This document shows, piece by piece, positions 35,016 to 46,911 of a stretch of DNA of 64,000 nt. Source of the DNA: Chrysophaeum taylorii (lineage: Eukaryota; Sar; Pelagophyceae; Pelagomonadales; Pelagomonadaceae); assembly GCA_029834535.1 (NCBI GenBank), contig JAQMWT010000043.1, forward strand, positions 1 through 64,000. Direction: 5' to 3'. The stretch's first letter is position 1. Every line of letters starts with the position of its first letter. The position numbers and the translations under genes are program-made. The notes under the pieces are model-generated. The model did no database searches. It saw nothing but the letters and a program-made list of their open reading frames with translations, and was not told the DNA's origin.

Positions 35016-36119
35016 ATGGTGTGGCCTTCCGGCGAGGCGTCGATGGTCGCGTGCACGGTCATCTATGCTTTCCAGGCCCTCGTGGCGAAGATCGTGGAGC
35101 GGCGCATCACAGCCCTCGAGCTCGTAACGTATCGATCCGTTCTGGCGGGCCTCGCCTCGCTCCGCGTCCTTCTCAAGACGCGCAGGATTGGACGCCTCGA
35201 TGAGCGAATGTTCGGGCCGCGGGACGTGCGGCACCTCGTGGTCCTCCGAGGCGTCGTCGGCTCCGCGGCATTCGTGGTCCTCTACGTGGCTCTCCATATG
35301 ATCGGCGTCGGCGAGCACACGGCCATCTTGTTCACGAACCCTATTTGGATTACGCTTCTCTCGCCCGTGCTCGGCGAGAAGCTGACGGTGGCGAGCTGCG
35401 TCTCGATTCTGTGCGGTGCGGTTGGCGCGCTTCTGGTGTCGCAGCCCTTCAACGACCGCCACAACACGAAAACGCACGACGTCGGAGCGTTGCTAGCTCT
35501 ACTCGGCGCTTTTTTGGTGGCCGCCACCATGGTCGTTGTCCGCGTCGTCGGCCCGCGCGCCCCCGCTCTCTGCCTCGCGATGTCCTTCCACTTGTTTTCC
35601 GCGGCCATTGGCTCGAACGCCCTGGCCTTTGGGATCCAACAACCTACGCTCGTCGCGGACTTCCGGAACGCCTTCCTCGTCGTCCTCGTTTCCTTCACGT
35701 CTTTCGTGGGCCAGCCCCTCCTCAACCACTCCTTCCAGCATCTCCCTGCCATGCGCGCCGCCAGTCTCAACTACCTCCAGCTCCTCTGGGCCTTTGGTCT
35801 CGGCATCATCTTCAATCGCGAGCGCCCCGAGATTCCCCAGTTCGTAGGCGCGGCCCTCATCACGTCGGGCGGCCTCGCGGCTGCCTCCACTCGCCGCACT
35901 TCATCCCGTGATGATGAGGAGGAAGAGGATACGCCAGCGCCGCCCAGCCCGCAACTGGCGCCCCTCGAGGACGGCACGACACTACTGGAGGACGCGAACG
36001 ACCTCGAACGCGACGCGTCTTCGGCTGGTGGTGCTTCTTCTTCTTCGGGGTCTGGCCCTCCTCCCGAAAAACTCTCACAACCATCATCACACGAGGTGGA
36101 TCGAGGCTCGTCGATCTGA
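35016..36119 (+). CDS. EamA/DMT-family membrane transporter
   Basis: A 367-residue protein with about ten hydrophobic helices in two EamA-like halves, for example VACTVIYAFQALVAKIVERR at the start, TAILFTNPIWITLLSPVLGE in the first half and AASLNYLQLLWAFGLGIIFN in the second. Best match in memory is the SLC35G-like group of drug/metabolite transporters; the substrate cannot be told. The C-terminal 80 residues are acidic and Ser/Pro-rich, likely cytosolic. An ATG at 34978 upstream is in another frame. A TGACGTCA palindrome at 34979 overlaps it and could be a bZIP-type site, but that is speculation. It lies 139 bp downstream of SYS1 on the same strand. Confidence 0.85.
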   Translation: MVWPSGEASMVACTVIYAFQALVAKIVERRITALELVTYRSVLAGLASLRVLLKTRRIGRLDERMFGPRDVRHLVVLRGVVGSAAFVVLYVALHMIGVGEHTAILFTNPIWITLLSPVLGEKLTVASCVSILCGAVGALLVSQPFNDRHNTKTHDVGALLALLGAFLVAATMVVVRVVGPRAPALCLAMSFHLFSAAIGSNALAFGIQQPTLVADFRNAFLVVLVSFTSFVGQPLLNHSFQHLPAMRAASLNYLQLLWAFGLGIIFNRERPEIPQFVGAALITSGGLAAASTRRTSSRDDEEEEDTPAPPSPQLAPLEDGTTLLEDANDLERDASSAGGASSSSGSGPPPEKLSQPSSHEVDRGSSI

Positions 36120-36470
36120 TTTTTTTTTGTTTTTAAACATGTATGTCTAGGGGGGGAGGCTGCTCGCTCCTCTTGTCGGAAATGTGTACTTTTTGAAGAA
36201 GGTTATTTTAGGTTAATTAAAACTACTCCCGGGCACACACACACACCACCGGGTGCGTCGTCCTTGTCTTGATGAAGCTAGGTGCGGCGACGGGCACGGT
36301 GCGCTTCAACCACCAAAAGGACACAACCCGCTTGTTGTCGCGGATGATGATCAATACCTGGCCGCTCTCGAGGGTTGTTTGTGGCCGTCCGGTGAGGCTG
36401 CGTCAGGCTTTTGTCGGCTCCTTGAGCCTGGGAGATGCAAACCATAATAAAGTGTAAACGCGACGTTTGC
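36120..36470. other. intergenic 3' flank, nothing recognised
   Basis: Holds a T-run just after the transporter stop and a short CA microsatellite at about 36234-36247. No gene-like frame or RNA is recognised before repeat copy B begins. Confidence 0.5.
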
Positions 36471-39245
36471 GACGGCACAATATGAAGCTTGATCACGGTC
36501 TAGGGGTTTGATCACCACTTTCTTTTTGTCAATCCAGATTTGTGGCGACTTCGAGTGACCAAACTTCTACATGACAGGACCAATGCTAACAAAGCCTCTA
36601 GGGCCGCTGTGTATCATCAAGCAAGCTTCCATGTGAGGTTCTATATGTCGCGCTGTGACTCCGGAGCGTCCTTGGACTTCGAAACAGACGACGACGAGGA
36701 CGATATCGATGCTAGCTTTCAACTCGGGTCGAGCTAGAGCGTGATGGATACATGCAGCTGACGTCGTCGGCTGAACACGACGCCGAGGAAGAAAGCAGCC
36801 TAGTCGCGTTCCCTGACGAAGTGTAACGACTATGAGCGATCGCCGCGTACACGCTGTCGCAGCTCAGAGAATGCGGACATATGAGGCCTGACTGCACTCG
36901 ACCTACCAGAACAAAGCCGAAATCAGAATATGTGTGTTCGGAAGGAGTTCCAGAAGAAGATGGTCGACACGGGGGGGCAGGCAATCCGCGTACATCATGG
37001 TCAACAGCGCGACGGCGCTGTCGTTGTTCAACTGCAAAATACATAGCAGCGGCTTCTATAAGCGTGCTGATCTCGTGATGCGCACAAAGACTTTATTACA
37101 GTTGCGCATGCTGAAAGCAAAAACTGCTCGGAACCTTCGTCCGGACGAAGACCCAATTATTGCGCGGAGCACTTCCACGAGGCCTTGACGGTCCTCATCA
37201 AGGGCTCCATGGAGAGCAAGTCAGGCAGGCGGCTCTACTCAGAAATAAGCGCGTGCGAAAGACACACAAAACAACGTCATCCGCCAAAGGCACGAAATGA
37301 CGAACCAGCATCATTTTATGGAAAAAATTCTTCGACAACATAAAACTCGGGTGGATCCAAATGCTCTTGGGCGACGAGGAGAAGAGCGCGGTACCAGCGG
37401 TGTCTCGCGCATGCCATGTTTGTGGATGTTGTTCTGCGAGTGTTTGTATGTTGATACACGTGTATATGGTCAAGCTTGGTACCTTTGTGACCAAACTCGT
37501 GCATGTATGATCAAACTTGCAGCTTTGTGATCAAAAATAGTAAATGTGCGATGCATCAAACTTGGCGTGCGAGCAGGAAACTTCGGACAGGCACATCAAA
37601 CTTGTTGCGATGTTTGAGACAAGACAGGGTTTAGGAGAACACTCGAAGGTCAAAGGGCGGAGCGTGCGGTGTGAAAAGCAGCTTAGATTGGCGGGGGTCC
37701 GAGCGTCGGAAGGGAGAGCTGGGGTGAGTGGAAGGACGTTGACGCAAGCCGATTGCAGGGGACGGCCAAGCGCCAGCCTGACCGTCCGGGCGCCGCCAGG
37801 GACCCGGCGGCCGGGAGACGTAGGGGCCGTTGGCGTTTCTGTACGCGTCTTGGCGCTCCCTGAAGCGCGCCTGCGCGTGATGCGCGGTTGCTGGAGGTGG
37901 GCGGTGGCTGCACTGAAGACAGGGTCTTAGGATCAAACTCAAAGGTGGTCGACTGCTAAGAGAGGGGGGTGCTTGTTTGTGCTTGAAGGCTTTTGGTGCG
38001 TTGTGTGGGGGCATGAAGGATGTGCCTTAAGGGCGTAGATGGGAATGCGGGGCCTAGTCGGGGTCATCGCCGAGCCGCGGGGCAGGCGAAGAGAGGACGG
38101 GCCCCGCCCGTAGATCGTAGGCATGCTGCCGCCTCAAATGTTAAAGGACGGAGCGTGCGCTGTTAAAAGCAGCTTAGATTTGGCGGGGGTCCGAGCGTCG
38201 AGCGGAAAGGAGAACTGGGGTAAGTGGAAGAAATGACGTTGAAGACAGTGTTTAGGAGTAAACTCAATGATTATCGAGCGTGCTGATCAAAGCAGCTTAG
38301 ATTGGCGGTTGAGAACGTCGAGGAGAGTGGGGTAAGAGCGGGTTAGGAAAAAAACTCAAAGATGACAGGGTTAGAGTAAGATGGTCTAAGCGATCTTCTG
38401 TACACGTTTGTCACCGTTGAGATACCGCGGCTTGTATTGCCATCGTCCTCATGCAGTGCTCGACGGTGCAGCCGCGGCGGGACATCATGCGGCGGGGGTG
38501 TCGAGGTGCTCGAGGAGGAGGATAAGGAGGAGGTGTTCAGTTGCGGTCGAGCGAGGTGTTGATGCAAGCGTAACTGCACGTGTCCGCTTTGCGGTTCCAT
38601 GTCCCAGCTGGACAGCTATCTCCGGATTGGGTATGCGACGGTGAAGGGCGCCTCAACGGCGTGCGTATCGCGGAGGTGTGGGACTACGACACGCGGCTGC
38701 TCCAGGAGCATGGCCTCGCGCAGTTGCTTGGGGTCGTCGAGATTCGCAAAGACGCTTCTCCTATCAGACTCTGTAATCCGGAATGGGGCTATCCGTCTCA
38801 CGCAGACCATGTTATTGGCATCTGATGCCCGCCTGCTTTCGAAGAATGGCGGACGACCAACAGCACAGTCGCGGTGTGATATGATGGAAGGTGCGAGAAT
38901 GGGCGCAGCTTAATCACATCAAGCCGCGGGAAACTGCTGGCGAGGTCGCGCATCGCTGCCCAGACTAGCCGCGTATCCGCGCTGCCTTAGGGTCTCCTTC
39001 TTATCTCAGTGTCACGGGCATGCCGTGCACTTACCGCCACGCTAGGTTCCGCCTAGCCGCAGCACCTATGTTGCACTTAAACCATTCTCGCACCTACTGG
39101 CGCATTTAGTTTGACTGTACTTGAGGCGTAGTGATCAAATTGTTGACCAAACTTTGTGCAAATGATCACACCTTGGACGGTAACGTGATCAAACTTCGGG
39201 ATAGCTTGGTAGTGTGTGATCAAACTTAACAAATCAAGCTTCTTA
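36470..39245 (+). repeat. TTTGATCA-motif repeat, copy B, with nested insertion
   Basis: Inverted relative of 2280-4690. Matches run in order: 36650-36720 with 4520-4590, 37080-37530 with 3750-4145, 38450-38930 with 2930-3480, and 38985-39050 with 2815-2875. Motif clusters lie at about 36485-36560, 37455-37620 and 39115-39240. Between about 37625 and 38340 there is sequence absent from copy A, carrying three copies of AAAGCAGCTTAGATTGGCGG and the inverted CATGCTCC module, so another repeat family has inserted here. Coding traces match those of copy A at the protein level but are broken in both. Confidence 0.7.
37625..38340. repeat. insertion inside repeat copy B
   Basis: Contains GCAGCTTAGATTGGCGG at 37676, 38166 and 38288, each followed by GTCCGAGCGTCG-like or related text, plus GGACGGGCCCCGCCCGTAGA and the CATGAAGGATG module. 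These parts are shared with 18010-18060 and 23990-24130, tying the insertion to the Helitron-tail and microsatellite module families. Confidence 0.65.
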
Positions 39246-39757
39246 CATCAATCTCCTTAATTTCCCATCAAGCAGACAGGCAGAGACAGACAGACAGGCT
39301 CGCTTCGTTGGAACCCACTAGTACTTCTGGAGCTCTCGGTACGCCGTCTACACAATAACGCAGAAGGTGCAGCGTTTGAGATGGGGCGCGTTCGAGTGCA
39401 ACACCATCGAAGAAAGAAAGGAAGGAAGGAAGGAAGGAAGGAAGGAAGGAAGGAAGGAAGGGAAGACGGAAGGTTTTTCTTTTGACGCCCGCCCCGCCCT
39501 GCCGCCCAATGATTCCAGCCAGGTAATTCCGCCGCTGCAATGTTCGAAAGGGAGCGCATGAGCCAAAACGTGCGACGCCGGCATCACTTAGAGTCGGAAA
39601 AGCGCCTTTTCCCGGGCGTAAAACGGTTCGAGGTAAGTAGTACCCGGTTGTTGTGAATTCGAGCGACGACTCGCTGCTATCGCCGGTCATTGTAAGATCA
39701 CAGGTAAAGTTTTGACATAGATCTTTTGACCGAAAACTTCGGCTCCGGAATGGCATG
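39246..39757. repeat. intergenic with GGAA microsatellite
   Basis: A GGAA/GAAG tract lies at about 39410-39462 and short CAGA units at about 39272-39297. No gene is seen. A longer tract of the same GGAA type lies at 47505-47690. Confidence 0.75.
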
Positions 39758-39762
39758 CGTGG

Positions 39763-42700
39763 TGTGAGGAAGCCATGACACTTACCCCTGCACCACGTCC
39801 CCACTATAGTTCTCACATCCCCATTTCAGTTCTCACATGGTAGCAGGTGTTCGTTTATCTCTGTCATGAGTCGCCCTGATATCACTTGGACCGTCAATCC
39901 GAGTGCGCCTTTTACTGACAATCCTGGTAAACCCCACTGCAACGGTCCTCAAGATCTTGCCCTTGTTCTTGGTCGCGATTCTACCCTTCGTCTCTGTGGT
40001 TATTCCGACTCCAGCTGGGCCGACGACCCTGATGACCGCCACTCCACTACTGGCTTTTGTTTTCTCCTTGGTGGCTCTATGATCTCCTACTGCTCCCGCT
40101 CGCAGTAACTCCTTGCCCGCCCCTCTTTTGAAGCTGAATTGCTCGCTCTTTGCGCCGCTACTGCTAAGCTCTCTTGGCTTCTCAAACTTTTTGATGCCTT
40201 TGATCTCCCTCGTCAAACGGTCCCAATGTATGTCGATAAACAGCACCACCGTCACCCAAGTCCGTCTCCAATGTCTCATGCGGCGCACCCGCTATATTGC
40301 CATTCGCTTTTACAGCACCGCTGAATATCATCGCACCCACATCATTGATCTCCAACACAATCCCCGCCTTGACAACCTTAGTGATATCTTCACCCGTAGT
40401 ACGGAAGCTCCTCCCTTCCTCCGGCTTCGTGCTCGTTACCTCACCTCGTGACTTCACCCTGATATCCCCTGTCTCTTGCTGCCACACTGCCTCTCCTGAC
40501 GTCTTCCTTCAAGCTTCTCCTATGTGAGCGTCTCACTTACCCCTTTTTCCTTCTTCCTTTCCTTTCTTTTCCAGCACCTGTGTGAGGACCTCTGTTACGA
40601 ATGGAATGAGGCGTTAGACTAGCGATAAGAGAAAGACGTATGGATACTGGATACGTGGTGCAGGGGTAAGTGTCATAGCTTCCTCACACAGGTGCTGGAA
40701 AAAAGAAAGAAAAGGAAAAAGGGGTAAGTGAGGTCCTCACAGAGGAGAAGCTTTGAGGAAGACGTCATAGAGGCATTGTGGCAAGAAAGAAAACAACAGA
40801 GATCAGGGCGAAGATCACGAAGTGAGGTAAAGAGCACGAAGCCGGAGGAAGGAAGGAGCTTCCGTACTGCGGGTGAAAATGTCGCTAAGATTGTGAAGGC
40901 GGGGTATGTGTTTGAGATCAATGATGTGGTTGCGATGATATTCGGCGGTACTGTAAAAGCGAATGTCAATATGGCGGGTGCGCCGTGTGAGACATTGGAG
41001 ACGGACTTGGGTGACGGTGGTGCTATTATCAACATAAATTGGGGCCGTGTGACGAGGGAGATCAAAGTCATCAAAAAGTTTGAGAAGCCAAGAGAGCTCA
41101 GCAGTAGCAGCGTAAAGAGCGAGCAATTCAGCTTCAAAAGAAGAGCGAGCAAGTAAGTACTGCGAGCGGGAGCAGTAGGCTATCGTAGAGCCAGCAAGGA
41201 GAAAACAAAAACCAGTTGTAGAGTGGCGTTCATCAGGGTCGTCGGCCCAGCTGGAGTCGGAATAACCACAGAGACGAAGGGTAGAATCGCGACCAAGAAT
41301 AAGGGCAAGATCTTGAGAACCGTTGAGATAACGCAGAGTGTGGGATAAAGCGTGCCAGTGGGGTTTACCAGGATTGTGGGAAAAGCGCGCACACTGATTG
41401 ACGGACCAAGTGATATCAGGGCGAGTCATGATGGAGATGAAGAGGACACAGCCAACAATACGGCGAAAAGGGATGCGTGCCATGAAAATGTGATCTGGAG
41501 AACCAGGAGTAGGACAATCAGCCGCAGAAAGATGAAGACCTTTGGGAGCGGGAGTGAGTTCGGGTTTACTGTTGATGAAGCGATGTTCGGTAAGTATTTC
41601 ACGGATAGCATGGGATTGGTCAAGAGTGAGGGTTCTCCGAGGGCGATCACGCGTAATGCGAAGACCAACGTAAGAGGTGAGATCAAGTTCATTGACGTCA
41701 GTGAAAGCGCGGAAACGGAGGAAAAAGGCTTGGTAAGCGCGGAAACGGAGGAAAAAGGCTTGGTAATGGCCAGTGCAATGACGAGGGTGCGCCACAAGAA
41801 GATCATCAACGACCAGAACGAGACGTAGAACGACGGTAGAATTGAGCACGAGCTTGTAATGGCAAGTGTCACCAGATCCGCGGACGAAGCCACAATCATT
41901 GAGAAGGAAGCGTTCTAAATAAAGCCACCAATTGCGACAAGCTTGTTTGCAACCATACCAAGAGCGACGGAGCTTGTAAACGATTTTGGAACCATCGGTG
42001 GGTTGGCGAGGAGCATAGCCTTCGGGTGGCCAGACATAGATGTCTTCGTCAATGGGAGCTTGAATAAAAGCGGAGCTGACATCCAACTTGTGCAAATCCC
42101 AGTCATGAACAGCGACAAAGGTTAGAAAGAAACGGATCGTGACGATGTTGGCAACCGGTGAGTAGGTGTCATGATAATCAATGCCGTGAACCTGGGTGTA
42201 ACCGCGGACGACGAGGCGAGCCTTGTACGATTTGAAGCGGCCAGAGTCATACTTCTTGCGGAGGATCCACTTGAGGGTACAAATGTTGCCAGAAAAAGTC
42301 GAAGGAAGGCGAATAACATCCCAGCAACCAAGCTGACCAAGAGAGCTGTATTCTTTAGCGATGGCTTGCAACCAGCCAGGACGCCCAGGATTGGTCGGAG
42401 CTAAAGCTTCACGTAAATGGGTGGAAGTAATAGTAGTTTCGTCAAGGTCTGAATACTGAGACATTTTTTCGGAAGCAGAGTAATAAACGTGTGCATGGGG
42501 ATCAACAAGGGTGTTAGCCAAACAAAGGGGAAGGAAGACATAATGAACTAACAAACGAAAGCTAACAGAAGAGACATACAAAGAGTTACAGGAGGAAACA
42601 GAAGCGACAGAGGAAACAGAATCAACATCGTGACAGGAGGAAACAGAATTGCCCGTATAAAAGTTTGTTGGTTGTTGTAACGCGCGTTGGTCGACTTTGC

Positions 42701-44681
42701 GCGGTCGGCCCCGTCTGGCGCGACGTAATGGTGCACGTTTCGTATTGTCCGGTAACAGCGTAGTCAGTGACGGTTGAGTTGTTTCAGGGGTGATCAGTCC
42801 CGATAAGGCCGGCTCCGGAGCATCAAAAACAGAAGACATGGGCGCGACGGCGGAAGATAAACGAGGGTCGTAATAAAATAAGTCAGGAAAACGAGAATCC
42901 ACTAGAGACGGAGGAAGGGGTTGAGAGGACAGTGACTTACGCAGAGCGAAATTTTCGTCAAAACCAACATCAATCGAGGTGTGGATGACAGGACCTGTGG
43001 GGCGTTGAAGCAATATGCGATATCCAGGGCCTCCAGAGGGATACCCAATGAAGATGCCGGTTATAGCTTTGGTAGGCCATTTGTCGCCAGTGAGAATTGC
43101 TGCTGGACAGCCCCAAACACGAAGAAAATCGACACGTGGGAGAGTTTCATGTAGCATTTCATGTGGCGTCATATATCCAGGATTAGAGGCATTTGGCATA
43201 CGCTCAGAGATGAAGTCAGCCGTTTCCATGGCCCAACGCCAAAAATCAGGTGGACGGTGCGCATGTACCAAAAGAGTGCGAGTAATATCAGCGGTTGCGC
43301 GATGAGAGCGTTCCACAACACCGGAAAAAGCGTGCGCCTGTGAAGTTTTGGACTGAGCTGCAGGGGCGCGTTTAAGCGCGATGTTGTTGCCCAGACAGAA
43401 GGTTTCGAATTGGCCCATAAGAGAGCGGCCACGATCGGTGTAGATGAGGGCAATGCGATATCCGAATGGGCGAACCACGGTAGACAGAAAAAGTTCGAGT
43501 TGACGAGCGTTCGTAAGAGCATCGTGTCGTGGAGCAAAGTACCGCGTGCGGCGGCGCGTATGATCATCGACAAACGCGAGGATCGCGCGATCTTGATATA
43601 TGAAGGATGGGACGCCGGCACACATGAGATCGGCGTGAATAATAAGGTATGGGGCAACGGCACGTGGACGAGACAAAGGCTCGGAGGAAGGAGGCGAAGT
43701 GGAAGCGGAAGCATGAACTTTACGTTGGCCAACATGCGCAGCATGCATTTTACCGAGAGCACAAGCAGGACAAAAAGAAAGCGACGCGGAGCTCGGGAAA
43801 AACGGTGCGCCAACAGCAAGAGAAGACAAACGCCGAAGATAGGGAGGACTATAATGACCAAGACGAGCATGCCAAAGGTCGAAGGTAAGTTGAGTGCGTT
43901 GAGACACAGCGGGAAACGCACAAGGGTCATGGACACGGGGGCAAGAAGAAAGAAAATGCCACAAAAGGTGAAACGTAGTCCGCGTAGGGCGCAGCGGTCG
44001 TATTGCCGATCCAACAGACGATCAAAAGAAGACCACAGCGACGAAGCAGGGGAATAACGTGATGCGTTTGGCGGTGACGTAAAATACGTTGCGGATAAGC
44101 AGGGGCAACGGCCTGAATGGTGTGGCAATCGTAACCAATTTGCTCAAGGGCATGATCTGAAAGAATCCGTTTGTCACCAAGGCCAGGAGAGATGAGGGTA
44201 TGCGGGAACGCGACATGGATACCATGAGGGGCGGAAAGAGTGGGTGCAGGAGAAGGAAGACCACGATTGTCAAGAGGACCAATTGAAGGAAACGTTAAGT
44301 GGGCAGTGGCGGAACCAGAAACCAAGCCAGTGCCGAGTGCAGAAGTGATGGAGTGATGCTGAGTATTGTCAAGGTCAGTGAAACCAGTGGGAGAGTTACA
44401 AAGGTAGACGTTTGGCGCCGGTATCATAGACAACGAGAGACGAACACCTGCTACCATGTTACGAATGGAATGAGGCGTTAGACTAGCGATAAGAGAAAGA
44501 CGTATGAATACTGGATACGTGGTGCAGGGGTAAGTGTCATAGCTTCCTCAGAACCTCACTTCCCCCTTTTTCCTTTTCTTTCTTTTCCACAGCGTTAGTG
44601 TGTGAGGAAGCTATATTACACTTACCCCTGCACCAAGTCCCCACTATAGTTCTCACATCCCCATTTGAGTTCTCTCTCACA
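39763..44681 (+). mobile_element. copia-type fossil 3, host of a nested copia element
   Basis: Outer element. LTRs 39763-39837 and 44601-44681 (about 75 and 81 bp) are flanked by the perfect 5-bp target duplication CGTGG (39758-39762 and 44682-44686). Its own body is only 39838-40592 plus 44558-44600 and holds the RNase H end of a copia polyprotein, so it is an internally shortened, broken, non-autonomous copy. Fossil 4 sits inside it. The right LTR ends 34 bases before the first possible ATG of the acyl-CoA synthetase gene. Confidence 0.9.
40593..44552 (-). mobile_element. copia-type element 4, nested, pol largely open
   Basis: Ty1/copia family, 3.96 kb. LTRs 40593-40688 and 44457-44552 (96 bp) differ at about two positions, which points to a young insertion. 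Target duplication ACCTC lies at 40588-40592 and 44553-44557. A primer-binding-type site (TGGTAGCAGGTG) adjoins the 5' LTR. One frame of about 1050 codons covers the zinc-binding pre-integrase region, integrase core, reverse transcriptase and RNase H (parts in copia order). A protease-like part lies upstream in a separate frame and no gag is seen, so it is incomplete and has at least one break. It is the least decayed copy of the family here. Confidence 0.92.
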
Positions 44682-44787
44682 CGTGGTGTTTCAAATTTCG
44701 GCGCGGTGTAATATTATGCATAAACGGACCGTAGTTTGTGTGGGTGTAATTCTTAGTTTCTTTTCGCGCGATTCGATCAAGGAAAAG

Positions 44788-46911
44788 ATGGGGAGCGAGT
44801 TGAGCATCGACGCGGCGTGCGGGGAGCACGCGGACGGCGGGGTGGAGAGCGTAGGGGTATGGAATGTTGGGGGGAGCGAGATTCCGAAGGTGAGCCCCGC
44901 GCTGAGGTGCGGGATGAACAATTCGGGAGATGGGTTCCAGCGCGATTTGGGGCCGCCCGCCTTGGAAGACCCAGAGGGGAACGGGACGGTGTGGGCGATG
45001 GTGGCCGCGAGCGTGCGGACACAGGGGTCCGGGCCGTGCATGGGGTGGCGTCCTGTGCTCAAGCGAGAGTACGAGGGCAAGTTCGAGAAGTTGACTTTGG
45101 GTGATTTCGAGTGGTGGTCGTACGAACGCGTCGGGGAGGAGGTGGCGGCGTTGGCGTCGGGGCTGCCCGCGTCCAAGGGTGAGTGCTTGCTGATTTACGC
45201 CGAGACGCAGCGCGACTGGATGGTGACGGCACTCGCGTGCTGTCGCATGGGCATCACCGTCGTCACGGCGTACGCGACGTTAGGCGAGGAAGGCGTGACG
45301 ACGGCGCTCTCGCAGACGGGGGCGTCCGTGTGCGTGTGCGACGCCAAACTCCTCAAGGTATTGACGGGGGCAAAGAAGCTCCCCCGCACCCTCAAGTCCG
45401 TCGTGACCATCGGAGACGCCGAGGCAGAGGGTGGATTCTCGTCGGGTCGCGAGATCTTCTCCCTCGAGAAAATCAAAGAGCGGGGCGCGACGAAGGAGGC
45501 GACGAGCGTCGCGCCGTCCGAGGTCGCGCTCATCATGTACACGAGCGGAACCACCGGCGTTCCGAAGGGCGTGGTGGTGGCTCATCGGAGCCTGGTGGCA
45601 ATGGCGATCTCTACGAAAACTTACCTTCCGTTCTTTAATTCTTCCGACGTCGTGTGCGCGTACCTCCCGCTCGCCCACATCATGGAGTTCGGGGTGGAGC
45701 TCTGGTTTTTGCACTTGGGCGGCAGCATGGGGTACGGGTCGGCGCACACGCTCACCGACACGGGCGTGAAACTCCAGAAGGGATGCCGCGGGGACGCGCC
45801 GCTCCTGCGGCCGACGGCGCTGCTGTTCGCGCCGGCCGTGCTCGACAAGGTGTACGCGGCAGTCTTGCGCAAGGTCGAAAGCTCGCCGCAAAAGAAGTAC
45901 TTGTTCGATCTAGCGCTCGACGCGGGGAAAGCCCGCTTCGAGCAGGGGTTGGTCGGCGCTGGCTTTTTCTGGGACGCGATTTTGATGAAGAAGATTCGGG
46001 CGCTCGTCGGAGGTCGGCTCCGGTACGCCGCGAGCGGTAGCGCCCCTCTCTCCCCGGCCGTCCACGTCTTCGTGCAGACCTGCTTCAACTGCCCCGTGCG
46101 CCAGGGTTACGGCTGTACCGAGACCTGCGGGACCTCGTGCCTCGGGGTTACCGAGGACAACGCGACCGGCCAGGTCGGCCCGCCGACGCCCGTCTCCTAC
46201 GTCCGCCTCCGCGACTGGGAGGAAGGCGGCTACTTGAACGCGGACCTCGAGAACCCGGCTATCGGCCGCCGCCGCGGCGAAGTCCTGATCGGCGGGCCCT
46301 CGATCTGCGACGGTTACTTTGTGGACAAAAAGAAACCCGACCCCGAGATCGTCAAGAAGAACGAGGAAGACTTCGCGACGATCGATGGCGTGCGCTATTT
46401 TTGCACGGGCGACGTCGGCGAGATCGACGAGCGCGGCCGACTGCGGATCATCGACCGCAAGAAAGATCTCTTCAAGGGGGCCACGGGCGAGTACGTGGCG
46501 CTCACTAAGGTCGAGGCCGCGCTCCGCCTCTCGAAATACGTCGAAATTCCAGTCGTTTACGGCAGGACTGGCGAGAAGGGCGTCGTCGCCCTCGTCTGCC
46601 CGCAGATGCCCGCGATCGAAGACTTGAAGCTTACGGTCGGCCTCGGCGACCTGCCCTACGGCCCGGACCTCCTCCAGCGCCCAGAGATCCTCCAGCCCGT
46701 CTCTGACGCCCTCAAGATCCAATGCAAGCAGTCCGGCCTCCTCCCCTTTGAAACCCCGCTCGCCTTTGCCCTCGTCGTCGCCGACGATGGATCGCCCGCC
46801 CTCACGCCCGACAACGGCTTCCTCACGACGACGATGAAGGTCAAGCGCCCCGTTGTCGCTAAGGCTTTCAAACCCCAACTCGACGCGGCCTACGCCTCGT
46901 GCGCCAACTGA
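44788..46911 (+). CDS. long-chain acyl-CoA synthetase (AMP-forming)
   Basis: 707 residues from the ATG at 44788 (MGSELSIDAACG); an in-frame ATG at 44716 would add a 24-residue hydrophobic start and cannot be excluded. The frame upstream of 44716 runs into the copia LTR. It activates fatty acids to acyl-CoA with ATP. Motifs: the AMP-binding P-loop MYTSGTTGVPKG (about residues 250-261), YLPLAHIMEF, GYGCTETCGTSCLG, and the adenylate motif FCTGDVGEIDERGRLRIIDR followed by KKDLFKGATGEYVALTKVE; these follow ACSL/LACS order. Single exon. Its neighbours DGAT2 and an SDP1-like lipase also act in triacylglycerol metabolism. The presence of an LTR in its promoter region is notable. Confidence 0.93.
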   Translation: MGSELSIDAACGEHADGGVESVGVWNVGGSEIPKVSPALRCGMNNSGDGFQRDLGPPALEDPEGNGTVWAMVAASVRTQGSGPCMGWRPVLKREYEGKFEKLTLGDFEWWSYERVGEEVAALASGLPASKGECLLIYAETQRDWMVTALACCRMGITVVTAYATLGEEGVTTALSQTGASVCVCDAKLLKVLTGAKKLPRTLKSVVTIGDAEAEGGFSSGREIFSLEKIKERGATKEATSVAPSEVALIMYTSGTTGVPKGVVVAHRSLVAMAISTKTYLPFFNSSDVVCAYLPLAHIMEFGVELWFLHLGGSMGYGSAHTLTDTGVKLQKGCRGDAPLLRPTALLFAPAVLDKVYAAVLRKVESSPQKKYLFDLALDAGKARFEQGLVGAGFFWDAILMKKIRALVGGRLRYAASGSAPLSPAVHVFVQTCFNCPVRQGYGCTETCGTSCLGVTEDNATGQVGPPTPVSYVRLRDWEEGGYLNADLENPAIGRRRGEVLIGGPSICDGYFVDKKKPDPEIVKKNEEDFATIDGVRYFCTGDVGEIDERGRLRIIDRKKDLFKGATGEYVALTKVEAALRLSKYVEIPVVYGRTGEKGVVALVCPQMPAIEDLKLTVGLGDLPYGPDLLQRPEILQPVSDALKIQCKQSGLLPFETPLAFALVVADDGSPALTPDNGFLTTTMKVKRPVVAKAFKPQLDAAYASCAN

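Noticed and set aside
45910-46878. 322-codon antisense frame
   Set aside because: Shadow of the acyl-CoA synthetase gene, no domain.
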